From contig OY282383.1 in the NCBI GenBank assembly GCA_958295855.1, forward strand, positions 1,246,481 through 1,310,480: a stretch of 64,000 nt of DNA, in the 5' to 3' direction. Below the pieces are notes generated by a model that made no database searches, was not told the DNA's origin, and saw nothing but the letters and a program-made list of their open reading frames with translations. Shown here one piece after another: positions 43,113 through 51,963 of the stretch (position 1 is the stretch's first letter; each line of letters begins with the position of its first letter). This DNA comes from an uncultured Poribacteria bacterium. Its GTDB lineage: Bacteria > Poribacteria > WGA-4E > WGA-3G. Position numbers and translations under genes: made by a program.

Positions 43113-43375
43113 TCCTTGCGGAGAATGCAGAAGGCAAGACACCCCTAACATTGCACTGTAGATCTCGTCAGAGGTTTCTGACGCAACCTTAATTAGCAGA
43201 AAGCACCCTACAACTAATAAGAAACCCGATTTTGAGCAGCTTCTTCCCCGGCTTTGCTTCCCGCCCGCCCGGTTCCTTGGGGAAAAAGCAATCAACGGAA
43301 AAATCGGAGCAGAAACTGAATTGATAAAAGACCGAATCGCGACCCGCAACAAAGTCATTCTCCTCTTATTCTCTT
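43106..43375. repeat. B and K repeats with inserted G
   Basis: B at 43106-43185, K from 43186 (CTTAATTAGCAGAAAGCACC) to about 43335, with a G unit inside its hairpin (43245-43285, GGCTTTGCTTCCCGCCCGCC). Without G, the two K halves (AAACCCGATTTT and AAAAATCGGAGC) pair. Confidence 0.75.
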
Positions 43376-43382
43376 CACCTGT

Positions 43383-44885
43383 CTATTCCGCTGCCGGTCT
43401 GAGCGGGTCAACCTGGGGTGAATACCCTGGTGGGAACTGAGCACTCACAGAGCGGCCGTCTTGGAAAATTTGGCCTGCATCCGGATTCTCAGGTTCGGCC
43501 GGCGGCGGGAAGTCACGCCACTTATTCCCATCAAGTGGGAGCTCATAACCGTCCCCGCGGAACCACTCAATCAGACGTTGTCGATAGGCGTTGAGGGTGC
43601 TGCTGTATGCTGGATTACCTGCAAGACTGCGCTCGTCAAGCCGGTTTCCCCGCATACGCCTGAACAACCATTCCTGCCGGTCGGCGGCGGAGTAGATGTA
43701 TTTGTATTCGCTTGTCAAGAGCATATACAACCCTGTGCCTTCCTGTCCTAACTGGCCGATGATGGCATCTCGTTGCGTATTCTCGGCAGCAATATTCGCC
43801 AAATCAATGCCACTCTGCTCTGTATGAGCGGAACCGGGCGAGAGGGAAGCTGCACCGAGGCAGGTCGGTAGCACATCAACAAGACTGGTTGGTGTATCGC
43901 ACTGCGCGTTTGCGTCAAAACGTTCGGGGTATCGGACGAGCAGCGGGATTCGGGCAGCCGCGTCGAGGAAAGAGCGTTTCCCGTAGCTGTCATAGTCGCC
44001 GAGCAATTCGCCATGGTCGGAAGTGTAAAGGATTAAGGTGTTGTCTAGCTCGCCTTCCGATTCAAGGTAGTCAAGGATTCGCCCGACCTGATAATCAATG
44101 AAAGAGATGGCTGCATAGTAAGCGGCTCGCATCGTCCGGAGGAGATTCATATCCCGCCCTTGGTCGCGGTATTTATAGCGATTTTGAAGCCTGTTCCAGT
44201 AGGTATGCAGATGAGCATAATCTGACGGTAGGAACGGGAGTGGCATTTCGACGGTACGATAGAGCCTGTTCCACGGCACTGGTGATTCAAACGGTGGATG
44301 CGGCTTGATAAAACTACTCCAACACAAAAACGGCCGGCGTGTATCACGCTCGGAGAGGAATTGGAGCGTTTTATCTCCTACCCACTGCGTGTGGTGTAAG
44401 CGGGCAGGCAATTGTGAGGGTTGTGGGATGTAGTAGTATTCACTCCGCTCGCCGTGCGGCGCGACAACATGGGCATAGCCGTTTTCACCCAGAAACTGCG
44501 TGAAATCATCGGGCCCGGCGCCTTCCTCGGAGAAGTCTCGCGTTTCAAACCCCCACATTTTGCGGCCTTGCGGCGTGAAGTGCATTTTGCCGATACCGTG
44601 CGTCTGGTAGCCTGCTTCGTTCAGCAACTCCATCACTGAGACTCTATCTTGGGGCATGGGCGAATTGCTCGCACATCCTGTCTGATGAACCCATTGTCCA
44701 AGCAGGAAACTACAACGGGATGCCACGCACACAGGAGATGGACAGTACGCTGAGGTAAAACTTGTTCCCTCCCGAACAATTCGATCTAGTGCCGGTGTTT
44801 GGATAATCGGATTTCCAAGGGCCCGCACCGTGTCAGAACGCTGCTGATCTGTCATGAGAAAAAGAATATTCGGTCTTTTTGCCAT
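43383..44885 (-). CDS. sulfatase (choline-sulfatase/arylsulfatase-like)
   Basis: 500 residues from the ATG at 44885 (MAKRPNILFLMTDQQRSDTV); 17 codons upstream are optional. DQ pair in FLMTDQQRSDT, and SPVCVASRCSFLLGQ gives C-x-A-S-R, the accepted variant of the formylglycine signature. GIGKMHFTP and SDHGELLGDYDSYGKRSFLD complete the metal and substrate site. A family G copy (near 43829) is read as SLSPGSAHT. Probably desulfates a small or sugar substrate. Convergent partner genes are absent; it is followed by the PaaK-like gene on the same strand. Confidence 0.92.
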   Translation of the reverse strand: MAKRPNILFLMTDQQRSDTVRALGNPIIQTPALDRIVREGTSFTSAYCPSPVCVASRCSFLLGQWVHQTGCASNSPMPQDRVSVMELLNEAGYQTHGIGKMHFTPQGRKMWGFETRDFSEEGAGPDDFTQFLGENGYAHVVAPHGERSEYYYIPQPSQLPARLHHTQWVGDKTLQFLSERDTRRPFLCWSSFIKPHPPFESPVPWNRLYRTVEMPLPFLPSDYAHLHTYWNRLQNRYKYRDQGRDMNLLRTMRAAYYAAISFIDYQVGRILDYLESEGELDNTLILYTSDHGELLGDYDSYGKRSFLDAAARIPLLVRYPERFDANAQCDTPTSLVDVLPTCLGAASLSPGSAHTEQSGIDLANIAAENTQRDAIIGQLGQEGTGLYMLLTSEYKYIYSAADRQEWLFRRMRGNRLDERSLAGNPAYSSTLNAYRQRLIEWFRGDGYELPLDGNKWRDFPPPAEPENPDAGQIFQDGRSVSAQFPPGYSPQVDPLRPAAE

Positions 44886-45019
44886 AAGGGGTTCCGGTAC
44901 TTTCTTTGAAAAACAGTGTTTTGGCCTGTATATCAATGTATAAAGTATAGAATATCACCACATTATATAGAAAAGTCAAATAGAACGCAAGTAATCTTTC
45001 AATAATATCAGAGCCATTC

Positions 45020-45115
45020 AGTTTTGGCGATGCTCGCGAGCCAAGTTGTGCGCGAAAAGCAAACAACTTTTTTATTTCTTACATGACTTGCTCGACAAAA
45101 GTATTTCTTACATTT
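45020..45115. repeat. family C unit with extended flanks
   Basis: GAGCCAAGTTGTGCGCGAAA then AGCAAACAACTTTTTTATTT and CTTACATGACTTGCTCGACA. A nearly identical stretch, flanks included, is at 50035-50115, so the whole block moved or was copied. Confidence 0.8.
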
Positions 45116-45194
45116 TGGATATATGGTATCATTTCTATTGTTAGCACGGTAAACAACGAATACTCGCTACTCCCCATTAGGGATACAGAAAAAG

Positions 45195-45410
45195 ATGCAG
45201 AAATGGTACGAAAACAGAAAACTCCTGAACATCCTCATTGTTTTGATGTGTATCAGTTTTATCGCCTACCTCTTCCTTCGCTGGCAATGGGGACTGCAGC
45301 TATTTCTGTGCAGTGGGACAGTGATTATGGTGAGAGGTGTCGTGAAAATTACGATGCGGATGCGAATGAATAGAGGAAGAGATGAAAAGAAGAACGTTCA
45401 TAAAACTTAG
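45195..45410 (+). CDS. small membrane protein, possible
   Basis: 71 residues: charged start MQKWYENRKLL, then two likely membrane segments (NILIVLMCISFIAYLFL; LQLFLCSGTVIMVRGVV) and a basic tail. It overlaps the start of the next gene by 29 bases, which suggests coupled translation. No clear Shine-Dalgarno is seen and no family is recognised. Confidence 0.4.
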   Translation: MQKWYENRKLLNILIVLMCISFIAYLFLRWQWGLQLFLCSGTVIMVRGVVKITMRMRMNRGRDEKKNVHKT

Positions 45411-46428
45411 CGCGATGAGCACTGCGGGAATGGTTTTGCCGATTCAATTGGAGGCACAAACCGAGAAGGCACCATTGCTTAAACCAAGCACCCTGATAAC
45501 GCCTAACGCTGACTTCTATATCCTCCAAATTGGCGACCCGGCTGTGCTTGACGCTGCAACTTGGCGGATGGCGCTCACTGGCTTAATCGAGAAACCTATG
45601 CCGCCAGTGCGGCTTGCAGACCTCACGGCAATGGAATCCGTAACGGCGATGCGAACCCTGAAGTGCATCGGCGACCCGATTGGCACGGAGCAGATGAGCA
45701 ATGCCATGTGGAAAGGTGTCCGCCTCCGCGATCTCCTTCAAAAAACAGGTGTGAAAGCCGAGGCCAAGGTTGTTGTGTTTCGCTGTGCAGATGGCTATCA
45801 TACGGCGATTCCGATGGAAGATGCAATGCGGGAAGAGACGCTCCTCGTTTATGAAATGAATGGGGAACCACTTCCGACAGAACACGGGTTTCCCATCCGA
45901 TTGCTCAACCCCGGTCACTACGGCACCAAAAACCCGAAATGGATAGTCAATATCCAACTGGCAGCAGCACATGAAAGCTACTGGGAAAAACGGGGTTGGG
46001 ATCCCGTTGCGAATGTGAAACTCGCCACCGTTATCGGCACGCCAAGTGAAGGCGAGGAAATCCGCGCGGGAACGACTTACACCGTAAGCGGTGCCGCGTT
46101 TGATGCAGGTAACCATGGTGGAATCAAGAAAGTAGAAGTCAGTGTTGATTACGGGCAGACTTGGACAGAGGCAGAGATTTGGGCAAAGGATACACCGCTG
46201 GCATGGGTGCTTTGGAAATGGAATTGGCAGGTGCCCCAAGGCACCGCAATATCAAACTCGCAAACTACGCCGAAAAGGGAGCCTGTTGAAATCTACGCGA
46301 GAGCAACAGCCAACAACGGGGTCGTCCAAGATGAGATCGGCATTGAGGCAGAACCCCAGGAACCGGGCGGGAGGGGAGTGGGCGCGACAGGCTATCACAC
46401 CATCGATGCAGCCATTGTAGCACTATAA
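45382..46428 (+). CDS. sulfite-oxidase-like molybdopterin oxidoreductase
   Basis: 348 residues. A twin-arginine export signal starts MKRRTFIKLSAMSTAG. The Moco domain has NADFYILQIGDP, LTGLIEKPMPP and LKCIGDPIG with the molybdenum-ligating Cys, then VVVFRCADGYHTAIPMEDAM, FPIRLLNPGHYGTKNPKWIV. The last 120 residues are the Ig-like dimerisation domain (GAAFDAGNHGGIKKVEVSVD). Substrate is likely sulfite or a similar oxoanion or sulfoxide; sulfite release from sulfonates would fit a sulfur-using organism (inference). GAGGAAGAG precedes the ATG. A family G repeat is read as QEPGGRGVGATG near the C-terminus. Confidence 0.88.
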   Translation: MKRRTFIKLSAMSTAGMVLPIQLEAQTEKAPLLKPSTLITPNADFYILQIGDPAVLDAATWRMALTGLIEKPMPPVRLADLTAMESVTAMRTLKCIGDPIGTEQMSNAMWKGVRLRDLLQKTGVKAEAKVVVFRCADGYHTAIPMEDAMREETLLVYEMNGEPLPTEHGFPIRLLNPGHYGTKNPKWIVNIQLAAAHESYWEKRGWDPVANVKLATVIGTPSEGEEIRAGTTYTVSGAAFDAGNHGGIKKVEVSVDYGQTWTEAEIWAKDTPLAWVLWKWNWQVPQGTAISNSQTTPKREPVEIYARATANNGVVQDEIGIEAEPQEPGGRGVGATGYHTIDAAIVAL

Positions 46429-46431
46429 CAG

Positions 46432-46590
46432 GAACTGGGCGGGAGGGGAAGAGACCTGTCCTTGCATTAGCTTTGCGTCAAGAGTTAGTCACGCATTTTC
46501 AATGCGTGACAGACTTCTCCTCCGACGAGAGCTACAGTGCTTTGTTAGACCTGTCTTGCATTCTGCATTCTCCGCAAGGAATGACAAAAA
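46432..46590. repeat. G, B and I repeats before the MFS gene
   Basis: G at 46432-46450 (GGAACTGGGCGGGAGGGGAA), B from GCTTTGCGTCAAGA to TCTCCGCAAGGAATGACAAA (46590), with a family I hairpin (GTCACGCATT, TTC, AATGCGTGAC; 46484-46510) inserted in it. The ATG of the MFS gene is in the B end. Confidence 0.82.
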
Positions 46591-47864
46591 ATCGCCAAAA
46601 ACACCAACTGTTCATCGTTTATCTTCCTGTCCTGCTAATTGATTTTGCGTTTAGCAGCGTCTTAACCAACACCTCTTTTTATACCAGTTATTTGGGGCTT
46701 TCCTCAACCTTCCTCGGGGTGCTGATGGCAGTGGCCACAGCATTTTTCGCGTTGCTCGCGATTCCTTTTGGGAGACTCTCGGATCGGATAGAGCGACGGC
46801 ATGTGCTTTACGCCGCTTGCCTGATACTGGGGGCTGTCAGTATTGGGCTTCCCCGCTGTCGGAACAGCATGCACCTCATCCTGATTTTTCCGGGAATCGG
46901 CATCAGTATGGCCCTCTTTTGGCCGGCTTACGAGGCGTGGCTGGCTGAGCGGGAAGGCGAAGGTAAACTCATCCAACGGGTGATGCTTTTCAATCTGTTC
47001 TGGAGTATCGGGATAACCTTGGGCCCCACGGTGTCAAGCTATCTGTATCAAGATGCCGATGCGTTTGCACCGTTCTACCTTGCTGGCGTGCTGGCTATGC
47101 TCACTTTAGTGACAATGCGAATCAAAGATAAAGGAGACCTTAAAAACCTTCAGCCGAGTTCCCTTATGGCAAAAGTGCAAAGTAATAGGCACGCTCCGCC
47201 GTGCTGTCCACCTGCCGAAGCAGCATCGGAACCGACACAGCCGATATATCCATCACCAAAAGTGCGCACCACCTACCTCAACCTGGCACGGTGTGCTAAT
47301 TTTGCATCGTGGTTTGCGCTCGGTGTGTTGCGCCGGCTCGCCCCGAAGCTCACCTTGGAGATGGGCATTCGTCCCAAAATATTCGGCAACTTGATGCTCA
47401 CGCTCGGTGGCTTGCAGACGCTAGCTTTTCTTGGACTTGGCACCGGCTATTCGACCCGGTGGCATTATCGGCTTGGCCCCTTACTAATAGTTCAGGTGTT
47501 GGCAATTCTCAGTTTCATCGGAATATGGCGGGAGTGGTATGCATCCCCGCAAAGCGGGGTAAATACCTTTCAGCAAACAATTCTCTGGACATGTGCGTTT
47601 GCGGCGATTGGGGTGTCCGTCGCATTTACCTATTTCAGTAGCCTCTACTACGGGTTGGACCGGCAAGCGGACAAGGGTAACAAGAGCGGGTGGCACGAAG
47701 CAATCTTGGGGGTTGGGATACTGTTAGGTCCCTTCTTAGGCGGAATCTCTGCGGATTCACAATTAGGGATTCAGAGCCCTTATCTGCTCTGCGCAGTGGC
47801 GATTGCTATCGCGATTTTGATAGAAATCTTCATTTATCTTAGTGCTGCAAAGCAAAACGATTGA
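46581..47864 (+). CDS. major facilitator superfamily transporter
   Basis: 427 residues from the ATG at 46581 (MTKNRQKHQLFIVYLPVLLI). About twelve hydrophobic helices, with the MFS loop signature between helices 2 and 3 in GRLSDRIERRHVLYAAC. Substrate unknown; overall pattern resembles drug or sugar efflux carriers. The start codon lies within the right end of a B repeat. The central cytoplasmic loop (about residues 200-230) contains a family F unit (47182-47208) and a stretch PPAEAASEPTQ; an A variant (47536-47567) lies between helices. Both insertions are placed in loops, not in membrane helices. Confidence 0.85.
   Translation: MTKNRQKHQLFIVYLPVLLIDFAFSSVLTNTSFYTSYLGLSSTFLGVLMAVATAFFALLAIPFGRLSDRIERRHVLYAACLILGAVSIGLPRCRNSMHLILIFPGIGISMALFWPAYEAWLAEREGEGKLIQRVMLFNLFWSIGITLGPTVSSYLYQDADAFAPFYLAGVLAMLTLVTMRIKDKGDLKNLQPSSLMAKVQSNRHAPPCCPPAEAASEPTQPIYPSPKVRTTYLNLARCANFASWFALGVLRRLAPKLTLEMGIRPKIFGNLMLTLGGLQTLAFLGLGTGYSTRWHYRLGPLLIVQVLAILSFIGIWREWYASPQSGVNTFQQTILWTCAFAAIGVSVAFTYFSSLYYGLDRQADKGNKSGWHEAILGVGILLGPFLGGISADSQLGIQSPYLLCAVAIAIAILIEIFIYLSAAKQND
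47182..47208. repeat. family F unit in the MFS gene
   Basis: AGTAATAGGCACGCTCCGCC read as SNRHAPPC in the long central loop. Confidence 0.75.
47536..47567. repeat. family A variant in the MFS gene
   Basis: GGTATGCAT, core CCCCGCAAAGCGGGG, TAAATACC; read as YASPQSGVNT in a loop. Same arm form as the copy at 39408, which is read in the same frame. Confidence 0.87.
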
Positions 47865-47874
47865 GGTTCATACA

Positions 47875-48267
47875 CTACCCGCCGAAGAAGATCTGTTTCA
47901 AAATGTAGAGGAGTATGGTGCCACCAATGCCGAGCCCGATTCGCTTTATCCACTCAATATCGTTGGTTGCTTTTGTAAGCGTTACGTTGAGTATGCTTAG
48001 GTGCTCGTAAAGTTTATCGAACCGCTCATCAATTTTGTCGAACCGCTCATCAATTTTGTCGAACCGCTCATCAATTTTTTTGAAGTGCGCGTCATGGAAA
48101 TCCACGCGGAATTCAAGTTTATCGTGGCGTCCCTCAAGGCTATCGAAACGGCTCTCAAGGTTATTGAATCGTTTATCAAAACGTTCCTCAATCTCATTGA
48201 ATCTTTGGTTGACAGCCTCGAAGCCTTGTTTCATGGCCTCAAGTATAATTTTCTGGTCTTCAGTCAT
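47875..48267 (-). CDS. coiled-coil protein with C-terminal membrane helix
   Basis: 130 residues from the ATG at 48267 (MTEDQKIILEAMKQGFEAVN), with GGAG seven bases upstream. Long helix with heptad-like units (FNEIEER, FDKRFNN, LESRFDS) and three identical FDKIDER copies from a 21-bp tandem repeat near 48010-48075; a membrane helix (IGLGIGGTILLYILKQIF) closes it. Family unknown; resembles phage or bacterial membrane-anchored coiled-coil proteins. Copy number of the 21-bp unit could change coil length. Confidence 0.75.
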   Translation of the reverse strand: MTEDQKIILEAMKQGFEAVNQRFNEIEERFDKRFNNLESRFDSLEGRHDKLEFRVDFHDAHFKKIDERFDKIDERFDKIDERFDKLYEHLSILNVTLTKATNDIEWIKRIGLGIGGTILLYILKQIFFGG

Positions 48268-48278
48268 TTTATGCTCCT

Positions 48279-48576
48279 TTTTGCGGCCAAAGGGTGTCTT
48301 CCCCTGCTTTGCAGGGGGTGATACCCCTCCGCGCCCAAATACGACGTGCATTGTGGAAATTGTTACTGATTAACAATAGTATACCAAAACCTTTGCTAAA
48401 AGTCAAGCAATGTTTTTGTAGGGGCAGAGCCTTGTGCCTGCCCTCGTTTTTGCGGCGTAAAGGAGATAGGGCGGGCGGGAATGCGACCTGCATTCAGAGC
48501 ACGCTCAACTCCCCTGCCCCCTTATCAAGATGTAGCCGCAGTGCCTTGTGCCTGCCATTCGGAGCTCGCTCCTACC
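48279..48576. repeat. repeat-filled intergenic region (D with A; E; D variant; E plus H)
   Basis: D from 48279 to 48352 interrupted by an A palindrome (48293-48325); E at 48418-48443; a D variant at 48447-48494 carrying AAGGAGATAGGGCGGGCGGG in place of its middle; E plus H at 48532-48576. Confidence 0.78.
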
Positions 48577-48601
48577 GGAGAACGAAATGCCCTATATGGC
48601 C

Positions 48602-49732
48602 TTAAGCGGGTCCAGTTTTTAGCAGATGTGCCTTGATGTAGTCTTCGTCTGGTGTAACGCCGAGTCCCGGACCTTCCGGCACTGTTACGACATGGTCGCG
48701 AATTTCAACGCCGCTTATTGCCATGGTATCTAAAAAGGCAGGCGCGTTGAGTTCAGCAGGCAGGACGAGATTCAGCGTTGCGAAGAGGTGAACGCTCGCG
48801 ATGAAACCGATACCTGCTTCTGTCAAGCCACTGCCGAGCAGTTCCAGTGAATTGGCTTCGGCGACATGCCCGCTTTTGAGGCATTCCCCTAAGCCGCCGG
48901 ATTTACACACCTTCAAAACTACGGCATCTGCACATTCAAGGCGTGCAATTTTCGCCAAGTCGAAGTAGGTAAAACAGCCTTCATCAATAGCGATGGGAAT
49001 TGTTGCACCCTCCCGCACTCGCTTCATGCCAAACCAATCTTGACTTGCCACAGGTTGTTCCATGCAGTAAATTTCACGGATATCTGCGACCCGCTTGAGC
49101 AATTCAAGGGCGTTAGATGGAATGTAGGACTGATTTGCATCGATCCAAAGTTTGGCATCGGGCATTGCTTCGTGTACTGCGCGCAACCTCTCTTCATCTA
49201 CGGCAGGGTTGCCGGCGACTTTCACTTTGAAACAACTACAAGGCGACAGCGCTTTCGCTTTCAGTCCCATAATCTCCGGGGTATCAATGCTTAAAGCATA
49301 ACAGAGGGGCAGCGTGTCGTGGCGTTTTCCGCCGAAGAGGGTATGTAGTGGCACATTCAGGAGCTTTCCGCCGAGGTCATGCAACGCGATGTCAACAGCG
49401 GCTTTGGCGAAGGGGTGGCCATTGCTCACAGCGGGTTTGAGTGCCTGATACATTGCATCGTGGATTTCGTTGAGGTTCAGTGGATTCCGCCCGAGGAGCA
49501 GAGGGGCGAGGTAATGTCGAATCGTGGTTGTGATGGATTCGGTTGTTTCGTAACTCCACGAGGGGAGGGCGCGCTGTTCGCCCCAACCGATGCAGCCGTC
49601 GTCTGTTGTAATTTTGACAAAGATATGGTGGCCTGCGGCATCCGCATCGCCGACGAAGCCGGTGCCGATAGTAAAAACATCTTTAAGCCCGATAGCGGTG
49701 GGGAAAACGTCTACGTGTGCTATTTTGCTCAT
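48602..49732 (-). CDS. mandelate racemase / muconate lactonizing enzyme family protein
   Basis: 376 residues from the ATG at 49732 (MSKIAHVDVFPTAIGLKDVF); 71 codons upstream lie in repeat DNA. FKVKVAGNP gives the K-x-K base pair of the muconate-cycloisomerase subgroup; WIDANQSY (Asp), YCMEQPV (Glu) and IAIDEGC (Asp/Glu) are the metal ligands, followed by VLKVCKSGG with the acid-base Lys. So the active site is complete. Members act on sugar acids, dipeptides or aromatic diacids by proton abstraction next to a carboxylate. A sugar-acid role would agree with the nearby KDG kinase, but they are on opposite strands. Confidence 0.88.
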   Translation of the reverse strand: MSKIAHVDVFPTAIGLKDVFTIGTGFVGDADAAGHHIFVKITTDDGCIGWGEQRALPSWSYETTESITTTIRHYLAPLLLGRNPLNLNEIHDAMYQALKPAVSNGHPFAKAAVDIALHDLGGKLLNVPLHTLFGGKRHDTLPLCYALSIDTPEIMGLKAKALSPCSCFKVKVAGNPAVDEERLRAVHEAMPDAKLWIDANQSYIPSNALELLKRVADIREIYCMEQPVASQDWFGMKRVREGATIPIAIDEGCFTYFDLAKIARLECADAVVLKVCKSGGLGECLKSGHVAEANSLELLGSGLTEAGIGFIASVHLFATLNLVLPAELNAPAFLDTMAISGVEIRDHVVTVPEGPGLGVTPDEDYIKAHLLKTGPA

Positions 49733-49873
49733 GGGTGATATAGAGGACTCCGTTATTATCTTCAAATTGTGTCGTGAATCAACGTCGAATGCGCGTATGG
49801 AAACCTTCGCCGTGGTGAAACGGAACGAAAAAGAGAAGCCAAACCTTGAAAGATGTGTGTGCGAGGGGGGGTA

Positions 49874-50424
49874 GAATGCACGTCGCATTTGGGCGAAGAG
49901 GGTTACTACCCCCGGCAAAAGAGGGATATAACCTTTTAGCCGCAAAACGGCTCGGCTTTCTGGCTCTGGCGCGAGTATCCCGGTGCGCCGTTCAACCCAA
50001 GTTGCGAGCTATCAGCAAGCAACTTTTTGGCGCAGCTTGCAAGCCAAGTTGTGCGCGAAAAGCAAACAACTTTTTTATTTCTTACATGACTTGCTCGACA
50101 AACTTATTTCTTACATTCCTACATCCTGAAATGCTAATGTCGGTACTTTACCACAAATCCCATCAATTAATCAAATGGAAATCAAAAACAGACGAGAGAC
50201 TTTTCGTTAGTCTGCGCTGCATAAGTTAAAATGTGAATGTTGCGAGGCCCGGGGGACCTCGCGCTACGGGCCCCGTTTCTTATCGCGCGACGGTAAGAAA
50301 GAGGCCGAATGTACGTTGCATAAGTAAGAAATAAAAAAGTTGCTTGCTAATCACGCGCAACTTGGGCGCAGTGGTATATTACCCCTGCAAAGCAGGGGAA
50401 ACCGATACCATTACGCCGCAAAAA
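49874..50424. repeat. nested repeat region with two reversed D composites
   Basis: First composite 49874-49944: AATGCACGTCGCATTTGGGC then a decayed A (49900-49933) and GCCGCAAAAC. C block with flanks at 50035-50115, near-copy of 45020-45115. A GCGAGG/CCTCGC hairpin near 50243-50263. Second composite 50308-50424: D interrupted by C (about 50323-50362) and A (50373-50409). No gene in the 790 bases between 49733 and 50525. Confidence 0.8.
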
Positions 50425-50450
50425 CTGAACCGCTCTGTTCACAATTTCCG

Positions 50451-50479
50451 TTGACACTTTTTCATTTGTCGGCTATAGT
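50451..50479 (+). promoter_or_regulatory. sigma70-type promoter of the KDG kinase operon
   Basis: TTGACA at 50451-50456, 17-base spacer, TATAGT at 50474-50479; 46 bases before the ATG at 50526. It begins just after the end of a nested D element. Confidence 0.75.
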
Positions 50480-50525
50480 AATATGAATTCCAGTTGCTGT
50501 ATCGTTGTCCTGAGGAAAACACGCC

Positions 50526-50789
50526 ATGCTATTTATTATTTTTGTGATTCTCACGCCTATCGCCGTTTGGTTGATTTTGCATTTTGTCTCTCGGCAGAAA
50601 GATGCCGGAGAAATACAGTCCAAAGCCCCCATGGAAGTGTGCGCGCTTTGTCAAAACGAATTTTTAATGAGCGAGTTGCTTGAAAAAGAGGTTGGTGGTT
50701 ATGGCAGAGTCTACTGTTTTTGTGGGCAATGTATTGAAAACCTCTATCACGAATACCAGAAACAGACATCGATCGAAACAGGAGAATAA
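50526..50789 (+). CDS. small membrane protein with a CxxC / CxxC zinc-ribbon-like domain
   Basis: 87 residues. One N-terminal membrane helix (LFIIFVILTPIAVWLILHFV), then a short cytoplasmic domain with VCALCQNEF and FCGQCIENL, two Cys pairs fit to bind zinc. A near-consensus promoter, GAGG upstream of the ATG and only three bases to the next gene show that it is real and co-transcribed with the sugar kinase. Family not recognised; could sense or anchor a partner. Confidence 0.7.
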   Translation: MLFIIFVILTPIAVWLILHFVSRQKDAGEIQSKAPMEVCALCQNEFLMSELLEKEVGGYGRVYCFCGQCIENLYHEYQKQTSIETGE

Positions 50790-50792
50790 GCT

Positions 50793-51836
50793 ATGTATGA
50801 TTTGGTTACGTTTGGCGAAGCGATGATGCGGCTCACCGCCCCGGAACATAAGCGTCTGGAGCAGGCGACATCGCTCTCAATCACAGCAGGGGGCGCGGAG
50901 ATGAACGTCGCGGTCAATGCTGCACAACTTGGCTTGCGGACAGCATGGGTGTCGCGACTTGTGGACAACTGGTCTGGCCGCTACATCCGCAACAAAGGGC
51001 GCGAACTTGGGGTGGACATGTCTAACATCGTCTGGGTTGATTTTGATGGTATTGGCTTGGAGCGCAACGGGTTTTATCACCTTGAGTTGGGCGCGGGGCC
51101 TCGAGCGAGTAGTGTTACTTACGATCGGGCGTATTCTGCGATTTCTAAGGTTCAGCCCGGGGAAATTGATTGGGCATCCATTTTTAGCCAGGCGCGGTGG
51201 TTTCATCTTAGCGGTATTACGCCTGCGTTGTCAGAATCTGCAGCTGCTGTTTCGGCAGAAGCTCTCCAAGCGGCGCGTGCAGCAGGTGTCAAAACAAGCT
51301 ACGATCTGAACTTCCGTTCTAAATTGTGGAGTGCGGAACAGGCACAAGCGACGAATCAACCCATGATGGCGCATGTCTCTGTCCTCATCGGCAATGAGGA
51401 AGATTTTGAGAAATCTCTCGGCTTCGCGGCGGAAGGGACAACCGAGGCATATAGCAAACTTGAACCAGATAGTTATCGGGCGGTTGCGCAGCGTGTCAAG
51501 GACGCTTTTCCAAACATTGAGATGATCGGCACGACGTTGCGCGATGCCAAAACCGGGTGGCTCAATGATTGGCGGACGCTCCTGTTTGACGGTGAAGAAT
51601 TTTACCTCTCGCGTATCTATGAGAATTTGGAACTGGTCGACCGGGTTGGCGGTGGCGATAGCTTCTCATCGGGATTAATCTACAGCCTGCTAAACGGAAA
51701 ATCGCCACAGGAGGCTGTCGATTTTGCAGGTGGGTACTCTGCTTTGGCGCATACCTTCCCCGGTGATTTCAACTGGGCAACAGCAGAAGAAGCAGAAAAG
51801 GCGATGCAGGCGGGCGGTGTACGTATCAGCCGCTAA
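50793..51836 (+). CDS. kdgK: PfkB family sugar kinase, likely 2-keto-3-deoxygluconate kinase
   Basis: 347 residues. N-terminal signature TFGEAMMRLTAPEHKRLEQA with SITAGGAEMNVAVNAAQLG, YDLNFRSKLW, and the C-terminal RVGGGDSFSSGLIYSLL with the catalytic Asp. GEAMMRL plus the FRxxLW stretch suits KDG kinases, which phosphorylate 2-keto-3-deoxygluconate in uronate and Entner-Doudoroff breakdown. AGGAG of the overlapping gene end serves as ribosome site. Substrate assignment is inference from the subgroup pattern. Confidence 0.85.
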   Translation: MYDLVTFGEAMMRLTAPEHKRLEQATSLSITAGGAEMNVAVNAAQLGLRTAWVSRLVDNWSGRYIRNKGRELGVDMSNIVWVDFDGIGLERNGFYHLELGAGPRASSVTYDRAYSAISKVQPGEIDWASIFSQARWFHLSGITPALSESAAAVSAEALQAARAAGVKTSYDLNFRSKLWSAEQAQATNQPMMAHVSVLIGNEEDFEKSLGFAAEGTTEAYSKLEPDSYRAVAQRVKDAFPNIEMIGTTLRDAKTGWLNDWRTLLFDGEEFYLSRIYENLELVDRVGGGDSFSSGLIYSLLNGKSPQEAVDFAGGYSALAHTFPGDFNWATAEEAEKAMQAGGVRISR

Positions 51837-51865
51837 AAAGTGCAAAATGCCGAAATTCCTATTTT

Positions 51866-51955
51866 GCATCTCTACCTCTTCTCTGTAGGCCGAGGTCTCC
51901 GTGCCTATTTTGCGTATCCACCCCTTCTCTACAGGCCGAGGTCTCTGTGCCTCGC
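51866..51955. repeat. imperfect tandem repeat between convergent genes
   Basis: CTTCTCTGTAGGCCGAGGTC and CTTCTCTACAGGCCGAGGTC, two units about 47 bases apart. Lies between the kdgK stop and the methyltransferase stop. Confidence 0.7.
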
Positions 51956-51963
51956 CATGTGGT

